A DNA stretch of 64,000 nucleotides from Megaustenia siamemsis (Eukaryota; Mollusca; Gastropoda; Stylommatophora; Ariophantidae), in NCBI GenBank assembly GCA_032433765.1, contig JAVIAB010000059.1:62836178-62900177 (forward strand), read 5' to 3'. The notes under the pieces were generated by a model. The model was not told the DNA's origin, searched no databases, and saw only the letters and a list, made by a program, of their open reading frames with translations. Each line of letters begins with the position of its first letter. Within the stretch, counting starts at the first letter, position 1. The translations under genes were made by a program, and so were the position numbers. Of this stretch, positions 10,651 to 19,839 are shown piece by piece.

Positions 10651-10888
10651 CCTACTCTGCCTGGGCACATAATATGGAGACTGTGCTTTACCCAGTCACA
10701 CTATCTCCCTCCCGACTTCGTTTCAAGAAATTCCGAAGCAGGGACGATGTCCACACGTTCGGAATTGAAAAAAAAGGTTCAGGGGATACATTGATTTGTC
10801 TTGACATGACTTGACTTGATCCCTTGTTAGCCGTGAGCTATGAGCTCTTTACAGCTTTATGCCTCTCGCATGAAGGCGCAGGTCCTTC
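10651..10888. other. no recognisable feature
   Basis: No coding or repeat signal that I can support. Confidence 0.4.
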
Positions 10889-11422
10889 TCAGTTGTACAG
10901 CTGAAGAGTACAGTGTGTTATTGATGGTTGGAGGTAGTGGGAGTACATGCTCCGTCGGTTTTGTAAATGGGGACAGTGTAGTAGCAAGTGATCAACTGTT
11001 TCAGATTGTTGATGGCAGTGTCTGCAGATTAGATCATGTTGTGTTTTTATTCTGCTCAGGTGTTGATTGGTAGGAGCATGGCCTGTTCTCAGCTGGAATA
11101 TCAGGCTATGATCCCTTCGCCTCAGCTCCCCCACAGGGTCGAGGGGGTCTGGTTTTGTTTGATATCTGTAGAGTAGGCGTCCAGTCTTAGCTGAAGCCCA
11201 CATATTCAACCATTCCTCGTGGTAGTTGTTTCTCAGAATTTGCTTGCATGTTTTGAGGCTAACTTGAACAGGAAGCTGTGGGACAGAAGCTCCCAGTTTA
11301 GCCAACCTATCCGCTCTCTCATTTCCTGCAATGCCGATGTGACCAGGGATCCATTGTAGGGTTACAGCCACGCCATAGGTAGTGGAGAGTTTCATGGATA
11401 CAAATATTATATTTGGAAACAT
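10889..11422 (-). pseudogene. RNase H domain and C-terminus of a jockey/I-like retrotransposon ORF2
   Basis: An open frame of 177 codons. It holds VTLQWIPGHIGIAGNERADR at about residues 20-39, the C-terminal part of an RNase H domain (the conserved H of WxPGHxGxxGNExAD and the final D), then LRTGHAPTNQHLSRI and a C-terminal zinc-knuckle-like CRHCHQQSETVDHLLLHC. This arrangement is the usual end of ORF2 in jockey/I/CR1-group LINEs that carry RNase H. The domain lacks its first catalytic Asp and Glu because it is 5' truncated here, so it is not functional. A degenerate SINE-A follows on the right. Confidence in the domain is high; the clade is inferred. Confidence 0.85.
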
Positions 11423-11449
11423 CAGACGTCAGGGGATGCCAGGAAGACG

Positions 11450-11679
11450 GTCACTTCACTTGCCCTATTGGAAAATGATGTTATTGTCCATAATTTGTTT
11501 CTAAACCTTCGACACATTATTGTTAATGCAATGTGGTCAGTATTACGCCCGTGCAGCTATTCTTTTCCATTAAAAAATTCCGGTATTCGTTATTTAATTC
11601 TGGGTAAACCTGGAAATCGTCGATTAGGATCGAACCCAAACACTTGGCCTTAACAGTTCAGTTTACTAACTACTGTGTC
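11450..11679 (-). mobile_element. SINE-A, old degenerate copy
   Basis: Recognisable by ATGTGGTCAGTATTACGCCC, AAAAAATTCCGGTATTCG and AGTTCAGTTTACTAACTACT, but many substitutions separate it from the other copies. It is one of the oldest in the window. Confidence 0.75.
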
Positions 11680-11681
11680 CT

Positions 11682-11862
11682 TATCTTTGAGTGCCGTCTC
11701 AGCATCGAAGGTTACCTACCATGGAGCGTCATCCCACTCTGTCTCTTGCTTTGATGGTGCAGATTGTCCTAGGTTGACTTGTCCACCTCTTGATGTTAAT
11801 TGTCCATGTTAGTCTTGATCTGCCTCTGCCTCTTTTACCTTGTATTTTCGCTAACAGGTGAG
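11682..11862 (-). mobile_element. LINE alpha, short 3' tail
   Basis: The minus strand ends GGTAGCCAACCTTCGATGC / ACGGCACTC as in the other copies, with a LTWTINIKRW-like reading and stop codons. It abuts the degenerate SINE-A. Confidence 0.75.
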
Positions 11863-12009
11863 CTAACGGTTTTTCTTATCAAAGCCAGGATTGATTACAG
11901 TACTTGAGGACAAGCTATAGACAAGAATAGACATGAAATATCTTGATCTTTCATTTGGTTAATAGTGATTTATATTTCTCTTTATGAATGCAGTCTTTGC
12001 TTGGTCATA

Positions 12010-12230
12010 AAAGAGTAGTGCCCCCATCACGTCAAGTGGCGTATAGGGAATATGATGTTAGTGACCATAAATTTTACAGATCTTCGGAACATGATTTTTG
12101 GAGTTTTGGCTTTACTTTCCCCAGAAAAAAAATTCGGTACCCATTAAAGGCTGTGTGAACCAGGAAAGCCGTCGATTGGGATCGAACTCTACCTCGTGTT
12201 CTTTGTAGTCTAGTTCACTATTGCTTGGCC
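12010..12230 (-). mobile_element. SINE-A, internally deleted and head-truncated
   Basis: Flanked by TTGCTTGGTCATA (11997-12009) and TTGCTTGGCCATA (12231-12243), a 13-bp duplication with one difference. The GGTCGGTATTACGCCCGTGC block is missing and the tRNA head stops at TAGTTCACTA. Confidence 0.9.
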
Positions 12231-12379
12231 ATAGTGACAGAGTAATGTTGCACATATAACTACAACATAGTGTACGCCTGATGATAATTCTCCCACTCTA
12301 TTCTTTCTCTCACTCTCCCTCGCTCTGTCTCTGTCTCTCAATCTTCTTCAGACTAGCTCCCCTATCTCCATCCTTTTTC

Positions 12380-12450
12380 CAGTTTTTTTGACGTATGAAC
12401 ACATGCACACACTCACACACACACACACATACGAGCACACACACGCATAT
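12380..12450. repeat. CA-rich microsatellite
   Basis: An (AC)n-like tract, interrupted, within CACACACACACATACGAGCA. Confidence 0.8.
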
Positions 12451-12635
12451 ATGACAGCACTCAACAAAAATACATACCACAATGAACAGCCAAAGCAAAA
12501 ACCACACAAATTCCGATCTGAGGGGAAAATAAACAATTACAATTTACATTTTAATCAACACTTATAACTTTCATAAAATAAAAAAACGCTATACAATGGC
12601 ATATAAAATGTGTCATTTTCTTCAGTAATTAAATT

Positions 12636-13095
12636 CTTTTTTTTCTTCTACCTTTCCCTGTGGAGCATAGATCTTCAACAAACACTTTCCAAGTCGTTCT
12701 CTTTTTTGCCATTCTTTTAAGATCATTCCATGTCTTCCCCATCATCTTCATCTCTGCTTCTATCTGTCTTCTCCAAGATTCTTTGGTCTTCCTCTCTGTC
12801 CTCTCCCCTGAGGATTCCAAAAAAGAGCCTGTTGTGTAATACTCTCAGTTGGCTTCCGCAGTGTGTGTCCAATCCAGTGCCATCGTCTTGGCTGTATCTC
12901 TTTATCCACTGGTGTTTGACTGGTACATGTCCATAATTCTATGTTAGTGATTTTGTCCGGCCATTTCCATCCTTTTATTCTGCGTAAGCATCCATTAATG
13001 AAAGTCTGTATCTTTATTATTGTAAATTTTGTTGTTCTCCGTGTTTCACAGCCATTTAATAAGACTGATTTAACATTGGAGTTGAAAATCTTTAA
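12636..13095 (-). mobile_element. LINE gamma, 3' tail with TSD
   Basis: The reverse strand carries GATACAGCCAAGACGATGG, the KTWNDLKRMAKKRTTWKVFV reading and a terminal (GAA/AAA) run. TAATTAAATT flanks both ends (12626-12635 and 13096-13105), a 10-bp target site duplication. The 5' end includes [19 protein letters not shown] residues, which aligns it with the element at 61.2-64 kb. It is a 5'-truncated insertion of about 460 bp. Confidence 0.85.
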
Positions 13096-13221
13096 TAATT
13101 AAATTATTTTAATTATATTAAAGGGAAATACATTACAGGAAAATTGGAAAATGTAAGAAAAACAATTCGGCAACTTTTGTTGATACACCCAGCTGGTGTT
13201 AAAACAAATCTGTTGTTGAGA

Positions 13222-13800
13222 ATATCTGCATCCAATGAAATTGCAGCGAAGTGACATCTTGCAACCCCTCCGACCAATCCGCCTTCAAGCTTGACCGCTC
13301 AGTGACTTCTGTCTAAAAATTGTCCTATAAGCTGTTTGTGATTCCAACATACCCTCTAGTCAACTTGACCTCTCCTGTGTTTCAAACTAGTGACTATTTA
13401 CTTCACGACTTTGACCTGCCCTGGAAGTTGTTTGTCAACCTATTTACCTAACGGTTCAAGCCATGTGTTTATCCACACTTCCACTACAACTGCTTGGAAA
13501 ATTTCCAGTCTCCCGATACTTATTATGTCCGAGTACTATTCTGCACCGACTCTTGTCACCCACCATCCTCCGTGGCTTGTACACTAACCTCTATGAACTT
13601 TCCATTCGCACAACTTGTTATTCTGTATCTATCTGTTACATACGGGTTCGATTCCTGCTTAGGACCATATACTGACTGTTGTTTTTTTTATGTTGTTGAT
13701 TATTTATAATTTTTTTCCGAGTGCTGTAAACATACCTCTTCCGTTCCTCTGAAATGATTCGCTGATTATCGCCTCAGAAGTTTCACTTTATAATAATATT
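13222..13800 (+). mobile_element. long repeat with SINE-C tail (copy 2)
   Basis: Collinear with 10005-10650: ATATCTGCATCCAATGAAAT, TTGACCGCTCAGTGACTTCT, GGAAGTTGTTTGTCAACC, TTTCCAGTCTCCCGATACTT and the CCGAGTGCTGTAAACATACC tail. It lacks about 110 bp present in copy 1 and continues with CGCCTCAGAAGTTTCAC and AATAATATTCATTTATT. Confidence 0.75.
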
Positions 13801-13814
13801 CATTTATTAATATT

Positions 13815-13975
13815 AATGGGTACCGGGTTTTTTTCTAGGAAAGAAAAGCGGCACGGGAGTAATACCGACCACATTACCCCAAAAAGCATGTGCCGAAGGT
13901 CTGTAAAATTTATGGTCACTAACACCATATTCCCTAAACGCCACTTTGCGTGACGGAGGTACTTTACTACTTTTT
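13815..13975 (+). mobile_element. SINE-A, 5'-truncated
   Basis: Starts at AATGGGTACCGG, so the tRNA head with both pol III boxes is missing; it ends GTGACGGAGGTACTTTACT. A body-only copy is expected from incomplete reverse transcription. Confidence 0.88.
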
Positions 13976-14018
13976 AACTGGTATTTGCTGCTAGTTTACT
14001 ACAGAACGTTACAACTAC

Positions 14019-14084
<66 letters not shown>

Positions 14085-14131
14085 TATATCTACTGGTATT
14101 GACTGCTAGTTTACTACAGACCGTTACAACT

Positions 14132-14169
<38 letters not shown>

Positions 14170-14230
14170 TATATATATATATAATCTACTGGTATTGACT
14201 GCTAGTTTGCTACAGACCGTTACAACTATA

Positions 14231-14283
<53 letters not shown>

Positions 14284-14975
14284 ACTGGTATTAACTGCTA
14301 GTTTGCTACAGACCGTTACAACTACAATATATATATAATCTACTGGTATTGACTGCTAGTTTGCTACAGACCGTTACAACTATAATATATATATATAATC
14401 TACTGGTATTGACTGCTAGTTTGCTACAGACCGTTACAACTATATATATATGTATGTGTACTTGTATTGCTGCTAGTTGCTACAGACCGTACAACCTCGA
14501 TTTATACACAGGTATGACTGCTAGCTGCTACAGACCGTTACAACTATCAATATATATATAATCTACAAAAGCTGTATTTGCTACAGACTTCTATATATAT
14601 ATAGAAACTTGGTATACTGCTGTGCTACAGGGACAACTACAATATATATATATAGAATTACTGGTGATTGCTGCTAGTTTGCTACAGACCGTTACAACTA
14701 TAATAAATATATATATAATCTACTGGTATTGATTGCTATTTGCTAACGACCGTTACAACTATAATATATTATAAATCACTGGGATTGGACTGCTCAGGTT
14801 TGCTACAGACCGTTACACTATAATATATATATAAATAGTATTGTAGTTCACAGACCAACTATAATATATATATATAATCTACTGGGACGTAGTTTGACAG
14901 ACCGACAACTGTAATATATATATATAGAATACTGGTATTGACTGCTAGTTTGCATCCTGGAAGACCATATATATG
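13976..14975. repeat. compound array: (AT)n blocks alternating with a 47-bp unit
   Basis: The unit CTACTGGTATTGACTGCTAG with TTTGCTACAGACCGTTACAA recurs about 15-17 times, each followed by an (AT)n block of 8 to about 90 bp. AT blocks are longest on the left (14019-14081) and shrink to the right, where units are also shorter and more diverged (14450-14960). Confidence 0.9.
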
Positions 14976-15011
14976 TGTTATTGTATTTGTGCGCGGTAGT
15001 CCACCCCGATT

Positions 15012-15362
15012 CTATACACAGACATGAAACAACAAACACTGATCAATATAATTTACAAAGCTGTATTTGTTAGCAAACTTCTGGATCAGAACTTGGCTAC
15101 CTGGGCGGGCAGGAGAGAAGGTTGAAAAGTTTGATTGCTCGTTGTCTTCACAGAACGAGCATCTGGCAGGACAGTTACCAGTTCTAACGTCCTGCAACGA
15201 GTCGAACTCCCATCCATCTGGAACAGGGAGTCGGAGACTCATGGCTGGGTCAAGAAAGAATGGAAAATAGTTGTATTCACGAACAATTAATGTACAATTA
15301 GGAGTAAAAGACCAAATGTTATACATACTAGGATATAGGATGTTTGCCATCCTGGAATTCAT
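15012..15362 (-). other. open frame of 116 codons, unrecognised
   Basis: Minus-strand reading frame, moderately rich in Cys in its middle (NCPARCSFCEDN). I recognise no domain, no signal peptide and no splice context. The end nearest 15012 is related to units of the neighbouring compound array (AAAGCTGTATTTG recurs at 14567). It could be a repeat-derived or chance frame; I do not claim a gene. Confidence 0.2.
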
Positions 15363-15688
15363 GAATTAGTGTATTAGCGAAAGATTCCCCATGTAAACAT
15401 ACTGAAAAACAAATGATAAATAACTGTCGAATCGAAATTGTGGAGAGATGATCACCTACGCAGCTGCCACGAATTATTGAAAGATTGTTACGGAAAATCT
15501 TGCTCCAGAAATACACAAAAAAGCACTAATATTCCAAGATATTCATGTTAATTCAGAGACAATACCACAGAAGAAAGGAGATGAGGCAAGCACTATAAAT
15601 ATTTAAAAAATTGTTCTGAAATAATCTGACAACAATCAGATTCAGCCAACGAATATGAATATTGTTACGAAAATCTTGCTCCATAAAT
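15363..15688. other. no recognisable feature
   Basis: AT-rich, no coding signal. AAATCTTGCTCCA(G/T)AAAT occurs twice (15497 and 15671), a weak local duplication. Confidence 0.4.
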
Positions 15689-15702
15689 AGCATCCAGCAT
15701 AA

Positions 15703-15946
15703 ACTATCTATCTTTACGACACATAGTACCATTGCTGGTGTATGTGTCGGGGGGGGGGGGGCAACGATAGGACCCGAGGGATAAAGGCCGCTTGGTCAAG
15801 TAATCGCCACGACGTGTGAGACCAGGATTTTTATTTCACCCCCGATAGAAAAAATCCTTTCTGTCTACCGTTGGCTTCGAACACCGTACGCCGGCTTTTC
15901 AGTTAGCGGAACAGTGGTTTTAGCACACGGCCACGCGCACCTCTTA
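15703..15946 (-). mobile_element. SINE-D, full length with perfect TSD
   Basis: A 244-bp insert flanked by the perfect 14-bp repeat AGCATCCAGCATAA (15689-15702 and 15947-15960). On the minus strand it begins GAGGTGCGCGTGGCCGTGTG (A-box region) and has GTGTTCGAAGCC (B box) about 50 bp further on, giving a long spacing typical of class II tRNAs (Leu/Ser). It contains a run of 14 C and ends CGTAAAGATAGATAG. One copy only in this window. Confidence 0.85.
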
Positions 15947-16021
15947 AGCATCCAGCATAAGACACTAATATATTAGCAAACTAGTGATAAATCATGATTG
16001 ATTGCTACCATCTGTCAGATA

Positions 16022-16038
16022 CCAAGGTTATATATATA

Positions 16039-16082
<44 letters not shown>
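16022..16082. repeat. (AT)n microsatellite
   Basis: About 58 bp of TATATA with a single TT interruption, next to a SINE-A tail. Confidence 0.95.
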
Positions 16083-16083
<1 letters not shown>

Positions 16084-16092
16084 CTCAGTCGT

Positions 16093-16357
16093 AGTAAAAA
16101 AAAAAATGTAAAGTACCCCAGTCACGCCAAGTGGCTTATAGAGAATATGGTGTTAGTGACCATAAATTTTACAGACTTTCGGCATATGATTTTCGGGGTA
16201 ATGTGGTCGGTATTAAGCCCGTGCCGCTTTACTTTTCCAGAAAAAAATCCGGTACCCATTAAAGGCTGGGTGAACCCGGAAGCCGTCGATTTGGATCGAA
16301 CCCTACCTCTTGTCCTTTGTAGCCCAGTTCACTAACCACTGAGCTATCGCGGCTCTC
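16093..16357 (-). mobile_element. SINE-A, full length
   Basis: Complete reverse-oriented copy ending ACTGAGCTATCGCGGCTC. The flanks CCCTCAGTCGTA and TCCTCAGTTATG form an imperfect TSD. Confidence 0.9.
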
Positions 16358-17573
16358 ATCCTCAGTTATGCCTCATGCTATATGTGACTTTTAACAGTGA
16401 TGTAAATATTATTATGTCTGGTAGTCATCATTATCTAACATAAAATGAAAACCGGCCAGATAAAATGTAAATGTGTAAAGCAGAAACCACTTTCAGTATT
16501 TACATACTGTGGCGATCCAATACATAATGTTTTCATGAAAAACACTTTAAAGTGTTTATCACTAAACACAGTTTACAACAAAGACTAACATTTACCATTT
16601 TCCTTGAAGCACCAGAAAGCCTCTATCTTTTACTGATCTCTTCAGTAAAGTATGAGAGGCCACGTTGTCAGCGTTAATTTCAGTATGTTCCTAACTTTAT
16701 ACAAGTTATCTCTCAGATCAATATATTGAACGGAAATGTAATTTAATTAATTAAATTTGACTTTTAAATATCCCGTTTTCGGAGATTGTTAATTAGTATT
16801 TGTTGTCATTTCTAGGTTAAGTTATTATAGATTTCTTTAGCGTTTTTAAAATTAGTTTGGGTGTTTTCTTGCCCTCTGGTCCAATAATTATGTTGATCAG
16901 ATGTTACTAGTAAAGAGACTTCACTTTGATGGTTGGCCTTTCAAGTTTTTGAAATTTATCTGTTGACTTTCTGAATTCTTGTTAAACCGCTTCGCGAGCA
17001 TTTCAGCACAATAACAAACCATAACATCGTGCTATATAAAAAAAAAAACGTGCTAAGAATGAATGAAGAAAGAGTTCCCCATCAGACATTCATGTGGAGA
17101 ACATCTGGTATGAGAAAACAAAGCAGATCAAAATAATCGCTACGCAGAACAAATACTAGGGAAAATTCAACCATGAGTTCAAGAAACAAGAAAAACCTAC
17201 AAGAACTAGCAGTAAATTGTCAATCATGAAGAACTATGACTTTCATCCAATGCGCCGTCTTCGGCTAGAGAGGAAAATGAATGAGAATATGCGTGTGATG
17301 GTATAATTCGTGACAAGCGTATACTCCATAGTATGTTAATCACAATTGAAGTATGTTAACATGGTCAGCATGGGAGATCAACGTATTGCAAAGTATGTAT
17401 TCTAATAAGTACTGTAGAAAAAACAGGATAATATGTTGAATAAAAGAAAATATTTCTGAATCGGTAGAACGAAGTGTTAGTCATTGTAAACTATCATGAT
17501 TTGTTAGAACACTGTCGCTTGCACTTCAACAATGGCGATTATTGATATCACACTTTGGCAGAATTTACTAGTA
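16358..17573. other. gene-free; holds one repeat R1 copy and a GATA-SINE scrap
   Basis: No coding signal. 16715-16985 resembles the reverse complement of 24640-24951 (AATATATTGAAC, CCAATAATTATG, GGCCTTTCAAGTT in the same order). A short block at 17250-17270, TGCGCCGTCTTCGGCT, matches the 3' hairpin region of the GATA-tailed element at 38.4 kb. Confidence 0.5.
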
Positions 17574-17587
17574 ACTATTATAATCTG

Positions 17588-17844
17588 GAGCCGCGATAGC
17601 TCAGTGGTTAGTGAACTGGACTACAAAGGATAAGAGGTAGTGTTCGATCCCACCCCACGGCTTCCGCGTTCTCCCAGCTTTAAATGAGTACCGAATTTTT
17701 TTCTGGGAAAGTGAAGCGGCACGGGCGTAATACCGACCACATTACCCCAAAAATCATGTGCTGAAGGTCTGTAAAATGTATGGTCACTAACACCATATTC
17801 CCTATAGGCCACTTGGCGTGAAGGGGCATTTTACTTTTTTATTT
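17588..17844 (+). mobile_element. SINE-A, full length, with perfect TSD
   Basis: Starts GAGCCGCGATAGCTCAGTGG, B box GTTCGATCCCACC, ends GGCGTGAAGGGGCATTTTAC. Flanked by the perfect 14-bp repeat ACTATTATAATCTG (17574-17587 and 17845-17858). The right duplication overlaps the TSD of the LINE alpha copy that follows. Confidence 0.95.
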
Positions 17845-17861
17845 ACTATTATAATCTGACT

Positions 17862-18211
17862 TATAAGGATTTATAGAGGATGGGTAGAATTTGATGGAAA
17901 GAAAAGAAACAAACGATGAGGTTTTAAAACAACTGAAAATAGAAAGAGAACTACTAAATACAATTCAGCACAAGACAAATGAAATTTTTGGGGCATGTTA
18001 AAAGACACAACAGCCTACTAAAAGTAATATTGGAAGGGAAAATACAAGGTAAAAGAGGCAGAGGCAGACCTAGACTAACATGGACGAGTAACATCAAAAG
18101 ATGGACAAGTCAATCTATGACAACCTGCACCATCAAAGAAAGAAACGGAGTAGAATGGCGATCCACGGTAGCCAACCTCCGTTGCGGAGAAGGCACTCGA
18201 TGATGATGATG
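17862..18211 (+). mobile_element. LINE alpha, 5'-truncated, with TSD
   Basis: An open reading runs MKFLGHVKRHNSLLKVILEG to GRGRPRLTWTSNIKRW and then RRSTVANLRCGEGTR-like residues. ATAATCTGACT at 17851-17861 and 18212-18222 is an 11-bp duplication. The (GAT)n terminus directly precedes the right duplication, as expected of target-primed reverse transcription. Confidence 0.88.
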
Positions 18212-18222
18212 ATAATCTGACT

Positions 18223-18735
18223 CGATCATTGTGGAAGTCACATTTTAAAATAAGTTCATCCTCTCCGACAGGTTAACAGTCAACAAATCCATTGCATTAC
18301 AGGAGACACTTCAGGACTGGTATTGGCCTCACCTGCCATCTCCCACTCACTCAAGAAACAAAATATTATCAGCGTGACCCTCTTGCGCTTTCGTGGTAGA
18401 ATAGCTTCTGTACTCATCATTCTTGCAACGCTGTGGGACTTTATCTCCGATGGACTGTGTTCCTAAGTTGACAAGCTTCTTCTGCAGTGTCATTTCTTAC
18501 AAAATAGACATTCTCTGCCTTTGACTATAGAAGGAAGAGCTAGCAGGCGAGGTCAACAAACCAAAGCTGACCAGTCTCACTTTATCTCTTCCGAGCGATA
18601 GGCTCCTTAGACTATCTTTAGGAGAGAACCTCTCTGAGCAGATAGTGACCATGAAGCTGGGAAGTAGCCATCACATCAGTACAAAATGCTGTGAATACTT
18701 ATCATGAAGTAGTTTATATGGCCGGTCAAGGAAAA
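18223..18735. other. no recognisable feature
   Basis: Mixed-composition DNA without coding or repeat signal that I can support. Confidence 0.4.
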
Positions 18736-18962
18736 AGTAAAAAAAAAAAAGTAAAGAGCCCCCGTCACGCCAAGTGGCGTATAGGGAATATGGTGTTAGT
18801 GACCATAAATTTTACAGACCTTCAGCACATTATTTTGCTTTCCCAGAAAAAAAATCCGGTAATTATTTAAGACTAGGTGAACCCGGAAGCCGTCGGTTGC
18901 GATCGAACCTTACCTCTTCTCCTTTGTAGTCCAGTTTACTAACCACTGAGCTATCGCGCTCC
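18736..18962 (-). mobile_element. SINE-A with internal deletion
   Basis: The 35-40 bp around GGTCGGTATTACGCCCGTGC are missing, joining CAGCACATTATTTTG directly to CTTTCCCAG. The flanks TCAAGGAAAAAG and ACAAGGAAAGAG are a probable TSD. Confidence 0.88.
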
Positions 18963-19173
18963 CACAAGGAAAGAGTAGCGAAACATAAATCCTGGATATA
19001 CATTGATACCTCATACTTCGAACCAAATACATTTCGGAGGAGGGGGGAGGTGGTTTTCGAATTTTCATTTTTTCGGAGACCGATTCAGTTTGTCCAATTA
19101 AAAACATGAAAAATTAATTCAACCGTTTTTACTTTCTAATCACAATCATTTCGATTAACTTTAATTTACAAAT

Positions 19174-19440
19174 GGGAGCCGCTATAGGTCATTGGTTAGT
19201 TAACTGGACTACAAAGACAAGAGGTAGGGTTCGATCCCAACCGACGGCTTTCTAGTTCACCCAGCCTTTAATGGGTACCAGATTTTTTTCTGGGAAAGTA
19301 AAGCCGCACGGGCGTTATACCGACCACATTACCCCAAAAATCATGTGCCGAAGGTCTTTAAAATTTATGGTCACTAACACCATAGTCCCTAAACGCCACT
19401 TGGCGTGACGGGGGCTCTTTACTTACTTTTTTTTTTTTAC
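19174..19440 (+). mobile_element. SINE-A, full length
   Basis: Head GGGAGCCGCTATAGGTCATT (A box altered), B box GGTTCGATCCC, body and (CTTTA) tail intact. The flanks TTAATTTACAAAT and TTAATTGCAAATT are an imperfect TSD. Confidence 0.92.
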
Positions 19441-19484
19441 TTAATTGCAAATTCACATAACTGAAGGTAAATTCGTCTTCATCA

Positions 19485-19700
19485 TCATCATCATCATCAA
19501 GTACCGAGCCTGCTGGCGTATGCGATCATGTCTTTCCACAAATTTCGCTCTCGACATTTATTTATAATTTTTGTTGTTGACCTTCTGCCAAGCCATTCTC
19601 TTAAGCTGTCTGGTATCTTTTCTCTTTGCTTCCTTCTATCTCTTCGTCCCTCAATTTTCCCAGTTGTTACAATATATTCCAGCTGAAGGAATTTAAGGTA
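19485..19700 (-). mobile_element. LINE beta, 3' tail
   Basis: The minus strand reads LEYIVTTGKIEGRRDRRKQR, then SLREWLGRRSTTKIINKCRE and MIAYASRLGT, the family C-terminus, followed by a (GAT)n tail at 19480-19499. Confidence 0.8.
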
Positions 19701-19839
19701 ATCTAAAATCATGTAATGTCTAAAAAAAAAATTACAAAAGTACTAAAACAATAATTGTATTGGTAGTTAATGCTCAGTATGATGACAACTACTGTTTAAC
19801 TTAGTGAAATGTGATGCCCTCTCATACGACTGGTGAAGA

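Noticed and set aside
15012..15362. 116-codon frame as a host gene
   Set aside because: No recognised domain, no introns or signals, and part of it is related to the adjacent array.
17588..17660. Genuine tRNA gene at SINE heads (A and B boxes present)
   Set aside because: The heads lack a proper acceptor and T stem fold by eye and are always followed by the SINE body; they are tRNA-derived promoters of SINEs.
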